Below, piece after piece: positions 1 to 6,086 of a stretch of 10,396 nt of DNA. Both the position numbers and the translations under genes were made by a program. The stretch lies in the NCBI GenBank assembly GCA_007121975.1, contig SKJO01000188.1, positions 1 through 10,396 of the forward strand, read 5' to 3'. Source of the DNA: Nitriliruptoraceae bacterium (lineage in GTDB: Bacteria; Actinomycetota; Nitriliruptoria; Nitriliruptorales; Nitriliruptoraceae). Each line of letters starts with the position of its first letter. Positions within the stretch are counted from its first letter, which is position 1. The notes beneath the pieces were generated by a model. It did no database searches and was not told where the DNA came from. It worked only from the letters and a program-made list of their open reading frames with translations.

Positions 1-1732
1 CCTCGTCGATGATCTGCTCGTCGACCTCGGCGCGGCTGATCTCCTGCGCCTCCTCGATGAACTCGGTGACCGTGAGGTACTCGCGCTCCGGGGTGATCTC
101 CACGACCCCGAACGACCGGGCGCACGGGATGCCCGCCTGCCGCATGACCAGCAGCAGGTAGTCCTCGCGCTCGACCAACCGGCGTACCGAGGGGTGGCGC
201 AGCTCGTCCTCGAGCGAGCCGTAGAGAATCGTGCGCGCTGCCTTGTACCAGCGGTCGGCGCGCAGGTGCGAGGTGCTGTAGAGCTTGGCGAACAGCAACC
301 GCTCGCCGCCGGACTCGCCCTCCACGGTGAGTCGAAGAGGAGTGGATCCCCCGGAGGCCTCGAGCCCGAACGGTTCGATCGCGACCACCTCGAACCCGAG
401 CTGGTCGCTGACGGCGCGTCGGATCGCCTCGCTGCGGCGCGCGTCGATGTCGAGGTGGGCGCCGCGACCTCCCCGGCGGTACCGGACCGGGAACACCTGC
501 GAGGGCACGAGCGTGCGGAAGGCGACCAGGGGCACGGCCGCCCCGAGCAGGGCCGCGACCACCCCGTCGGTGAGATGGTCGACGCCGAGGTAGAGGCGGG
601 CGAGGACCACCGCGGCCACCAGCGGCGTGGCGACGAGCGTGACGACCCGCCGCCACCGGCCACGGGGAAGCAGGGCCAGGCCGGCGATCGTGAGGGTCAC
701 GGTGAGGCTGGCGACCGGCGATGACGGGTGGGCGTAGCCCTCCCAGTCGGCCAGGATCGGGACGAGCGGGCGGGGCCGGCCGATCGCGATCGTCATGGCC
801 TCGACCACGGTCTCGAGCACGAACAGGGCCAGCAGTGCGACCAGCAGATGGCGCCAACGACGGAAGACCAGCAGCACCAGCAGGGTCCCCAACCGCAGCG
901 GCCGCCAGAACCACGGACTCGACAGCCACGCAACCGCCGTGGCCAGCTCGGTCCAGACCTCCCGGCGGCGGGCCACGACCCGGGCCAGCACCTGGTCATC
1001 GCGGGCCTGCCACCAGTCCACCGCGCCCGGGACCAGGAACAGGCTGGCCCACAGTCCGGCGATCGCGACCGCGACGAGCACCGCAGCCCGCCCGGACAGG
1101 CGCAGGTCCCGCGGCAGGGGCGCCCGCTCCCCCGAAGGTCGGCGCCTCCGGCCGGAGTAGCGCAACCCACCGAGCCGTGCCTGCCGTCGGCGCCCAACGT
1201 CGTCGAGGCTGGCCGGAACGAGTTCCGCCAGTGCCCAGGACCCGCCGGACGCCGCCCCGCCGTCGAGCGCGAGCAGCTCCAGTGCCCGCAGGTTCGGCCC
1301 CGGATCGCGGCCGAGCGCAGCCGCGGCCTCCGGGGAGAGCACCAGGCTGCCCTCGGGGGCAGCACGCAGCAGGCCCAGCGCATCCGCGATGGCGGCGTCG
1401 ATCGGCTCCTGCCCACGGGGCAGGTTGGGACGGTGGCACAACACGAACCGGGCACCGTCGAGATCCTCGTCGCGCAGTTCCCGCAGCACGGCCGCGGCGG
1501 CGGCCACGGCACCGTCGACGGTCACGAAGCCGGCTGCGATCGTGGTGCGATCGGCCACGTGCGCTGCGGCCGGGGGTGCTACACCCGGGGCGACCGGTAC
1601 CTGCACCAGCCGCCCACCGTGGACCGGCACCAGGGCAGCCAGGATCGCCCGGAGCGACGCTCCGGCCGGCGTGGCCGCCTCGGCCACCAGCACCGTCAAC
1701 TCGCGCGTGGTCGTCCCCCCGCACCAGGCCAT
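1..1732 (-). CDS. Multidomain membrane protein: degenerate cyclase-like, mutated PAP2-type membrane and kinase-like domains (3' end outside window)
   Basis: The frame is open from an ATG at 1732 to the left edge (577 codons) with no stop. Residues about 13-155 resemble a class III nucleotide cyclase fold without its metal-binding Asp: TVLVAEAAT sits where families have a VLFxDVVGST-like strand, followed by HGGRLV, a hydrophobic Ala helix and a GSLVLSPEAAAAL strand-turn. Residues about 215-410 are a hydrophobic multi-helix block with PAP2 traces: IGRPRP at about 317, HPSSPVAS at about 335 where PSGH is expected, and ARLYLGVDHLTD at about 378 where SRxxxxxHxxxD is expected. From about 420 a soluble kinase-like domain begins, with LLFAKLY (K483 as candidate ATP lysine) and a hinge-like YLTVTEFIEE; its catalytic loop would lie off the window. 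Function is unknown; a membrane-bound regulatory or lipid-linked role is inference. The gene is divergent from the LPG-synthase-TM gene. A GTG at 1774 is an alternative in-frame start. ATG 1732 is preferred because it places the cyclase-like strand at the usual distance from the N terminus, but neither start has a strong Shine-Dalgarno. Confidence 0.8.
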   Translation of the reverse strand, partial: MAWCGGTTTRELTVLVAEAATPAGASLRAILAALVPVHGGRLVQVPVAPGVAPPAAAHVADRTTIAAGFVTVDGAVAAAAAVLRELRDEDLDGARFVLCHRPNLPRGQEPIDAAIADALGLLRAAPEGSLVLSPEAAAALGRDPGPNLRALELLALDGGAASGGSWALAELVPASLDDVGRRRQARLGGLRYSGRRRRPSGERAPLPRDLRLSGRAAVLVAVAIAGLWASLFLVPGAVDWWQARDDQVLARVVARRREVWTELATAVAWLSSPWFWRPLRLGTLLVLLVFRRWRHLLVALLALFVLETVVEAMTIAIGRPRPLVPILADWEGYAHPSSPVASLTVTLTIAGLALLPRGRWRRVVTLVATPLVAAVVLARLYLGVDHLTDGVVAALLGAAVPLVAFRTLVPSQVFPVRYRRGGRGAHLDIDARRSEAIRRAVSDQLGFEVVAIEPFGLEASGGSTPLRLTVEGESGGERLLFAKLYSTSHLRADRWYKAARTILYGSLEDELRHPSVRRLVEREDYLLLVMRQAGIPCARSFGVVEITPEREYLTVTEFIEEAQEISRAEVDEQIIDE

Positions 1733-1795
1733 GCGCCGGCCCAGGTGCCATACTGCCCGGTGGACGAGGAACACGCGAGCCGGGGGGACGTGCGG
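1733..1795. promoter_or_regulatory. Short divergent intergenic region between two membrane-protein genes
   Basis: These 63 bp separate the divergent starts at 1732 (minus) and 1796 (plus), so promoters for both genes must lie here or inside the opposing coding regions. On the plus strand CATACT at 1749-1754 resembles a -10 hexamer (4 of 6 to TATAAT) and would give a leader of about 35 nt; no matching -35 is evident. No clear minus-strand -10 was seen. A purine-rich GGGGGGA at 1782-1788, 7 nt before the ATG, may serve as the ribosome binding site of the plus gene. Confidence 0.3.
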
Positions 1796-2881
1796 ATGGG
1801 AACCAGCGACCCGCCACGGCGCGTGAAGGTGTGGCGCATCGTGGGGTCGCTGGCCGTTGCCGCGGTGCTGCTGGTCGGCATCCTGCCCCAGCTCGCCGAC
1901 CTCGGCGAGGTGTGGGCGACGATCCGTGGGCTGGCCCCGGGGTGGGTGGCGGCGCTGCTGCTCGCCTCGGCCTGGAACATCGCCACCTACCAGTTCGTGA
2001 TGATGTCCGCGCTGCCGGGACTGTCGATGGGCCGGGCGTTCGTCGCCGGGCAGCTGTCGACCGCGCTGGCCAACACCGTGCCGGCCGGGGCGGTCGTCGG
2101 GGTCGGCGTGACCTACACGGTGCTGCGCTCCTTCGGCCACGGCACCCGCGCGATCGCGATCGCCGCGGCGGTCACGGGGGTGTTCAACACGTTCGTCAAG
2201 CTCGGGCTGCCGATCGTCGCGCTGGCCTGGCTCGCCCTCGGGGGCGAGGCCAGCACGGCGCTGGCGGCCACGGCGGTGACGGGCTTGGCGGTACTCGTGG
2301 CTGCGCTGGTCGTGGGCGGGCTGAGCCTGTCCCGCGCGTCGATCGCCCGCGGCACCGGCGAGTGGACGGGTGCGGTGGTCAGCCGCGTGCGCCGGCTGTT
2401 CAAGCGCGGGCCGGTGAGCGACTGGGGCGAGCGGTTCGCCGACTTCCAGTCGCGCAGCGCCGAGGTGCTGCGCGACCGCTGGGCCCTGGTGACGGGGTCC
2501 ACGCTGATCAGCCACCTGTCGCTGTACGTGGTGCTGCTGGTCGCACTGCGGGCGGTGGGTATCGACCCCGGGGAGGTCAGCGCCGCGCAGGCGATGGGGG
2601 CGTTCGCGTTCGTGCGGCTGGCGACCGCCCTGCCGATCACCCCCGGTGGGCTCGGGGTGGTGGAGCTGGGGATGTCGGCCGCCCTGACCGTTGCCGGCGG
2701 GCCCGAGGCTCAGGTCGTCGCGGCCGTGCTGATCTACCGCACGCTGACCTACGCCCTGCAGGTCCCGCTCGGCGCCCTGTCGTGGGTGGTGTGGCGCCGC
2801 CACGCCCGCCGCCGGCCGGTGCAGGCTCAGGGAGGGCAGGCTCAGGGAGGGCCGGCTCAGGGAGGGCCGGCTCAGGGGTAG
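1796..2881 (+). CDS. LPG-synthase transmembrane-domain (UPF0104-like) integral membrane protein
   Basis: This 361-residue polytopic membrane protein has hydrophobic segments at about 16-32, 50-68, 95-110, 118-146, 154-176, 230-252, 265-280, 285-300 and 305-332. Family hallmarks are NTVPAGAVVGVG (about 93-104) and TPGGLGVVELG (282-292), the conserved PGGxGxxE signature of the LPG-synthase-TM family. In MprF this domain moves lysyl-phosphatidylglycerol across the membrane; stand-alone copies are mostly uncharacterised, and here there is no C-terminal aminoacyl-transferase domain. A role in handling or flipping a membrane lipid is therefore inference. The C terminus is a low-complexity tail of AQGG(Q/P) repeats that runs into the stop codon. 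The ATG at 1796 was chosen because it is preceded at 7 nt by GGGGGGA and directly precedes a basic N terminus and the first membrane helix. The frame stays open far upstream, but that stretch is antisense to the neighbouring gene. A GTG at 1790 is a possible alternative start. Confidence 0.88.
   Translation: MGTSDPPRRVKVWRIVGSLAVAAVLLVGILPQLADLGEVWATIRGLAPGWVAALLLASAWNIATYQFVMMSALPGLSMGRAFVAGQLSTALANTVPAGAVVGVGVTYTVLRSFGHGTRAIAIAAAVTGVFNTFVKLGLPIVALAWLALGGEASTALAATAVTGLAVLVAALVVGGLSLSRASIARGTGEWTGAVVSRVRRLFKRGPVSDWGERFADFQSRSAEVLRDRWALVTGSTLISHLSLYVVLLVALRAVGIDPGEVSAAQAMGAFAFVRLATALPITPGGLGVVELGMSAALTVAGGPEAQVVAAVLIYRTLTYALQVPLGALSWVVWRRHARRRPVQAQGGQAQGGPAQGGPAQG
2824..2878. repeat. 15-bp tandem repeat encoding the AQGG(Q/P) tail
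   Basis: The unit ggctcagggagggcc (third-last/last-base variants allowed) starts at 2824, 2839 and 2854, with a partial fourth copy at 2869. It is in frame with the LPG-synthase-TM gene and encodes its Ala-Gln-Gly-Gly-(Gln/Pro) tail. The array ends at the 10-bp tail-to-tail overlap with the SLH/DUF3152 gene, so a change in copy number would alter only the tail of the first gene. Confidence 0.85.
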
Positions 2882-5394
2882 GGGTACGGGTTGGGCACGC
2901 ACCCGTAGGTCGACTTCGACAGCTGCATCATGACCGGGGCGATCCGCCCCGGGCCGGGGCAGGCACGGTGCCCGAAGCCGAGTCCGTGGCCGACCTCGTG
3001 GTTGACGAGGTAGCCGCGGTACAGGGTCAGGTCGGGCACGTGGGGCACCGAGTGGAACCACCGGTCGGCGTTGAGCACCGCGAAGCGCCCGTTCCAGCAC
3101 GAGTAGTAGCCGCCGGTGCGCAACCCGACCTGTCCGCACAGCCGGTCGACCGTGCGAGGCGTAGCCAGCAGCACCCGGATCCGGGCCTGCGAGGCGTCCT
3201 GCACCCGCTGCATGCGCACCGTGCCGCGCGCGGTCCAGCCGTGTCGGGGATCACCGAGGTGCTCGTCGACGAAGTCGGCGAACTCGCCGAGATCCTGGCG
3301 GCTGCGCAGCCCATCGGTGATCTCGACGGTGTAGCGCACCAGCCGACCGCCGGTGCCGAAGACCATGCTCTCGCCCGGCGCCCGGTACCACCCCGCGCCC
3401 ACCCGGATCGGCGGCGGGGGCGGTGGGGGCGCCTCGATGAGCGCGACCTCGCGCTCGAGCAGCACGAGCTCGGCAGCCGAGGTGCCGAGCACCGGCTCGC
3501 CCGGAGCCGAGGCGCCGACGTCGATCCCGGCTCCGAGCCGCCACGAGGGCACCCGAGCCGGATCGACGTCGAGCGCCACGGCGGAGGTCGTGGTGATCGT
3601 GGCCAGCTCCTGATCGAACCAGCGCAGACCGAGCGTCGCCGCCGCGCCCAGCCGGGCCTGCGACGCAGCTGCGGGAGCGGTCGCCGGATCCTCGATCACG
3701 CCGAGGTCGAAGCCGCCGACCTCGGGCTGGTCCTCGACGCGGCCCCACAGGGTCCAGCCACCCGCGATGGTGTGCCGCAGCTGCATGCTGGTCTCGGCCG
3801 CGTGCGTGACATCGACCATGGTGCCGGCGACCACCTGCCCGTCACCGCCCAGGGCCAGCGTGAACGTGGGCACGACCACCGCGGGCACGCCACCCGGGCG
3901 GAGCACCAGCGGGGCGAGCTCGGCGGCGTAGACCACGGTGGCGTCGGGCAGCTCGCGGGCTGCGGCCGACGACCGGGAATCGACCTCGAGGTGCAGCCGG
4001 GTCGACTGGGTGCCCTCGAGCTGCGCGCTGACGGCGGCGACATCGGCCGCCGGCCCGGCATCGGTCGCCGCCGTCGGGGTCTGCGGATCCGTCGGGGTCT
4101 GCGGATCCGTCGGGGTCTGCGGGTCCGTGGGGGTCTGCGGGTCCGTGGGGGCGACCGGGTGGCGGGGGGCGAGCGCCACCTCGACGACCGTGGTCAGGTC
4201 GAGCTCGACGTGTCCCGACACCCGCACGCCGTCGGCGAGCTCGACACCCGGGTCGAGCTCGAGGCGGAGCCCACCAGCGGCCGAGGTCGTGACCTCGATG
4301 CCCTCGGCGACGACCTGCTCGGCGACGAGAAGAGCGGGGGTGAGCGGCCGCTCGATGCGGTCACGGCCGGCGTGCACCGCGTCGGTCACAGCGGCCGGTT
4401 CGGTGCGCACCCGCCAGCCGTCGATCGCGGTGATGCGGCGCAGCAGGCCGGCGGGTGCCAGCGCGAAGGGCTCGGCGACGATCACGTCACCGACCGCGAG
4501 CGTGCTGGGCACGTCGAGGAACTCGAGGGTGCCGTCGGCGTGCACGGCGGTCACCAGCCGGCGCTGCGCGTCGGTCAGCACCCGGGTGGTGGCGGGCACG
4601 AGCGGTGCACGGGGCGCGGAGGGGGCCTGCAACCGGCCGGTATCGGCGACCAGCTCGCCGGTGCGCAGCAGGAAGCTGGCCAGCTGCGCACGGGTGACGC
4701 CGGCGGCGGGCTCGTAGGCGCTGGCGCCGGTCCCCTGGACCACGCCGACGGCGGTGAGCCGGGCGATGGCGTCGCGGTGGACGTTGGCCTCGGGCACGTC
4801 GGTGAAGCGCAGGTCGGGCGGCTGGTCGTCGCCGGCCGGCGCCGGCAACGGTGAGGTGCCGTCGTCGAGGTGCTCGGCGAGCCGGACCAGCAGGCTGGCC
4901 AGCTGGTCACGACGCACCGGACGTCCCGGGTCGAACCGGTCGGGGGAGATGCCCTGCACGATGCCGATCGCGGCCAGCGCCTCGGCACTCGGCGCATGCA
5001 CGGAGTCCTCGAGGTCGGAGAACGATCCGACCTCGGGCACGTCGAGCACCTCGCCACTGGCACGCAGCAGCCGGGCGAGGAACGTGGCGAGCTGGCCGCG
5101 GGTCACCTCGGCCGCGGGCTGGTAGGCCTCGGGGGTGGCGCCGGCGGTGACGCCGAGGTCGACCAGGCAGGCGATCGCCCGACCGTGGGCCGAGGCGGGG
5201 TCGACGTCGATGAACGGCGGGCGGGGCAGCGGCTCGGGGCAGACCCGGTCGAGCGCCGACACTGACAGGGGGTCGCCGTGCGCATCCCCGCCCGGAGGCT
5301 GGTCGGCGGCGGCCGGTGGCCGCACGGAGGAGACGCCGAGCAGGACGGCGAGCACCACGGCCAGCGCGGTGAGCGCCGGGCGGGAGACGGTCAT
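2872..5394 (-). CDS. Secreted SLH-anchored protein with C-terminal DUF3152 zinc-metalloprotease-like domain
   Basis: The 840-residue product starts with a Sec-type signal sequence (hydrophobic core about 8-22, AAA near 28-30 as a plausible cleavage region). Three SLH repeats follow at about 61-112, 124-175 and 197-248, each with an F(I/S/T)D(V/L) start, an Ala-rich helix, a G(V/I)xxG turn and a VTRxQLA-like end. SLH repeats bind cell-wall secondary polymers, so the protein is probably surface anchored. Residues about 250-410 form an uncharacterised beta-rich region, then four TDPQTP repeats (417-440), another uncharacterised region to about 650, and a seven-proline linker (656-662). The C terminus (about 663-840) is a DUF3152 domain with HEVGHGLGFGH (H799, E800, H803, H809), a HExxHxxGxxH zinc site, and a downstream Met-turn-like APVMM (819-823). 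C753, C766, C812 and C832 could form disulfides. Start ATG at 5394 has AAGGA at 5401-5405, 6 nt away. Substrate is unknown. Confidence 0.92.
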   Translation of the reverse strand: MTVSRPALTALAVVLAVLLGVSSVRPPAAADQPPGGDAHGDPLSVSALDRVCPEPLPRPPFIDVDPASAHGRAIACLVDLGVTAGATPEAYQPAAEVTRGQLATFLARLLRASGEVLDVPEVGSFSDLEDSVHAPSAEALAAIGIVQGISPDRFDPGRPVRRDQLASLLVRLAEHLDDGTSPLPAPAGDDQPPDLRFTDVPEANVHRDAIARLTAVGVVQGTGASAYEPAAGVTRAQLASFLLRTGELVADTGRLQAPSAPRAPLVPATTRVLTDAQRRLVTAVHADGTLEFLDVPSTLAVGDVIVAEPFALAPAGLLRRITAIDGWRVRTEPAAVTDAVHAGRDRIERPLTPALLVAEQVVAEGIEVTTSAAGGLRLELDPGVELADGVRVSGHVELDLTTVVEVALAPRHPVAPTDPQTPTDPQTPTDPQTPTDPQTPTAATDAGPAADVAAVSAQLEGTQSTRLHLEVDSRSSAAARELPDATVVYAAELAPLVLRPGGVPAVVVPTFTLALGGDGQVVAGTMVDVTHAAETSMQLRHTIAGGWTLWGRVEDQPEVGGFDLGVIEDPATAPAAASQARLGAAATLGLRWFDQELATITTTSAVALDVDPARVPSWRLGAGIDVGASAPGEPVLGTSAAELVLLEREVALIEAPPPPPPPIRVGAGWYRAPGESMVFGTGGRLVRYTVEITDGLRSRQDLGEFADFVDEHLGDPRHGWTARGTVRMQRVQDASQARIRVLLATPRTVDRLCGQVGLRTGGYYSCWNGRFAVLNADRWFHSVPHVPDLTLYRGYLVNHEVGHGLGFGHRACPGPGRIAPVMMQLSKSTYGCVPNPYPYP
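3409..3429 (-). other. Seven-proline linker before the DUF3152 domain
   Basis: A run of seven consecutive proline codons (residues 656-662) separates the uncharacterised beta-rich region from the metalloprotease-like domain. Such runs act as stiff spacers and here mark the domain boundary. They are also known ribosome-stalling sites that depend on EF-P, which is established for polyproline in bacteria generally but is inference for this protein. Confidence 0.7.
4073..4144. repeat. 18-bp tandem repeat, four copies, encoding TDPQTP
   Basis: Units start at 4073, 4091, 4109 and 4127 with the plus-strand pattern gt(c/g)ggggtctgcgg(a/g)tcc. Read on the minus strand they encode Thr-Asp-Pro-Gln-Thr-Pro hexapeptides (residues about 417-440). 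The first two units are identical and the last two carry single-base differences, consistent with stepwise duplication. The array forms a Pro/Thr-rich flexible spacer between the two uncharacterised regions of the SLH/DUF3152 protein. Confidence 0.88.
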
Positions 5395-5554
5395 CGGCGG
5401 TCCTTGTCCTCGGCAGAGCAGGCCGAGCCGGCCACGGACCCGAGGCTACTGGCAGCTGATGGTCGCCTGGCGGTGCGGCACGGTTGCGGACCGGGCCCCG
5501 ACATGGTGACGTGACAGCAGCCGGCGCACCCGAACCCGGCACGAGGAGACGATG
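5395..5554. promoter_or_regulatory. Divergent intergenic region between the two SLH-protein genes
   Basis: This stretch of about 160 bp holds the control signals of both secreted SLH proteins. For the minus gene, TAGCCT (plus positions 5443-5448) fits the TANNNT pattern of actinobacterial -10 elements and would give a leader of about 42 nt; no convincing -35 is visible. That leader contains an inverted repeat with 6-bp arms (ctcggc at 5409-5414, gccgag at 5422-5427, 7-nt loop) just upstream of the AAGGA ribosome binding site. For the plus gene, AGGAG at 5544-5548 is a clear ribosome binding site; the promoter is not clear (TTGCGG at 5484-5489 has no good -10 partner). No coding potential was seen. 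Confidence 0.4.
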
Positions 5555-6049
5555 ATGATCAAGGGACTGGCAACCGGCCTGCTGGTGGGGATCGTGCTCG
5601 CACTGGGCGGGGTGGCGCTCGCCGGTGAGCTGTTCAGCGACGTGTCGGTCGGTGACACCCACGAACCCGGCATCACCTGGGCGTTCGAGAACGGCCTGAT
5701 CGCCGGCTTCGCCGACGGCACGTTCCGGCCGGGCGATCCGGTCACCCGCGGGCAGCTGGCCACGATCCTCGAGCGGCAGCGTGCGGCCCGGCACTCGACC
5801 GTGCTGCTGACCCCGATCTGCGGCGAGACGACGATGCTGGTGACCACCGTGCCGATCGGCGGGACCGGCGCCGCCGACGTCGAGTACTCGGTGGACGGCG
5901 GCGACCGCATCCTGATCCCGGGGGGGATCCCCGAGGAGGAGGGCGCGGTCGCGTTCGACCCGGGCACGCCGGGGATGATCTCGCTGTTCATCGACAGCCA
6001 GGCCTGGGCGCACGCCCCCACCGCGGAGACCTGCACCCCGCCGTCCTGA
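5555..6049 (+). CDS. Small secreted protein with a single SLH repeat and an unknown C-terminal domain
   Basis: The product (164 residues from ATG 5555) has a signal sequence with a hydrophobic core at about 5-22 and an ALA site before GELFSDV. One complete SLH repeat spans about 26-78: FSDV, ITWAFENGLIAGFADGTFRPGDPVTRGQLATIL. This is a near-consensus SLH motif, closer to consensus than the repeats of the divergent neighbour. The remaining 85 residues (about 80-164) match no family I recognise. They look beta-rich, include EYSVDGGD and carry two cysteines (C89, C160) near their ends that could close a disulfide. Two ATGs lie at 5552 and 5555; 5555 is preferred because AGGAG at 5544-5548 is then 6 nt away rather than 3. 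A single SLH repeat is normally too few for strong anchoring, since three usually form the binding unit, so it may oligomerise or act as a partner of the neighbour. That role is inference. Confidence 0.88.
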   Translation: MIKGLATGLLVGIVLALGGVALAGELFSDVSVGDTHEPGITWAFENGLIAGFADGTFRPGDPVTRGQLATILERQRAARHSTVLLTPICGETTMLVTTVPIGGTGAADVEYSVDGGDRILIPGGIPEEEGAVAFDPGTPGMISLFIDSQAWAHAPTAETCTPPS

Positions 6050-6064
6050 ATCGGCCGCTCCCGA

Positions 6065-6086
6065 GCCGGGGCGCTCAGGCCCCGGC
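6065..6086. terminator. Perfect 8-bp GC hairpin between convergent genes
   Basis: The arms gccggggc (6065-6072) and gccccggc (6079-6086) are perfectly complementary around the 6-nt loop gctcag. The hairpin lies 16 nt after the stop codon of the small SLH gene and contains the stop codon of the convergent histidine-kinase gene (6075-6077) in its loop and arm. There is no T tract on either side, so it is not a classical intrinsic terminator. U-tract-less hairpins between convergent genes are often proposed as terminators in GC-rich actinobacteria, and a bidirectional role fits the position. Confidence 0.5.

Noticed and set aside
194..724. Plus-strand frame of 176 codons at the left edge
   Set aside because: It is antisense to the PAP2-like and kinase-like part of the minus-strand gene, with Glu/Gly/Arg/His-rich translation and no domain.
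728..1795. Upstream extension of the LPG-synthase-TM frame (717 codons in total)
   Set aside because: The part before 1796 is antisense to the coherent minus-strand protein, is rich in Gln, Arg, His and Pro, and has no recognisable domain; the membrane protein begins at 1796.
793..1817. Two minus-strand frames at 793-1512 and 996-1817
   Set aside because: Both are out of frame with the domain-bearing minus-strand gene over the same bases and give Arg/Cys/Trp- or Gly/Arg-rich translations without motifs.
4073..4144. CRISPR-like or regulatory repeat array
   Set aside because: The 18-bp units are directly contiguous without spacers and lie in frame within a coding sequence, so they are a coding tandem repeat.
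721..4854. A 1377-codon stop-free plus-strand frame
   Set aside because: It runs antisense to the left-edge gene and the SLH/DUF3152 gene and out of frame with the LPG-synthase-TM gene. Its translation is low-complexity Arg/Pro/Gly/Ala with no domain; it is a product of high GC and GC3 bias.
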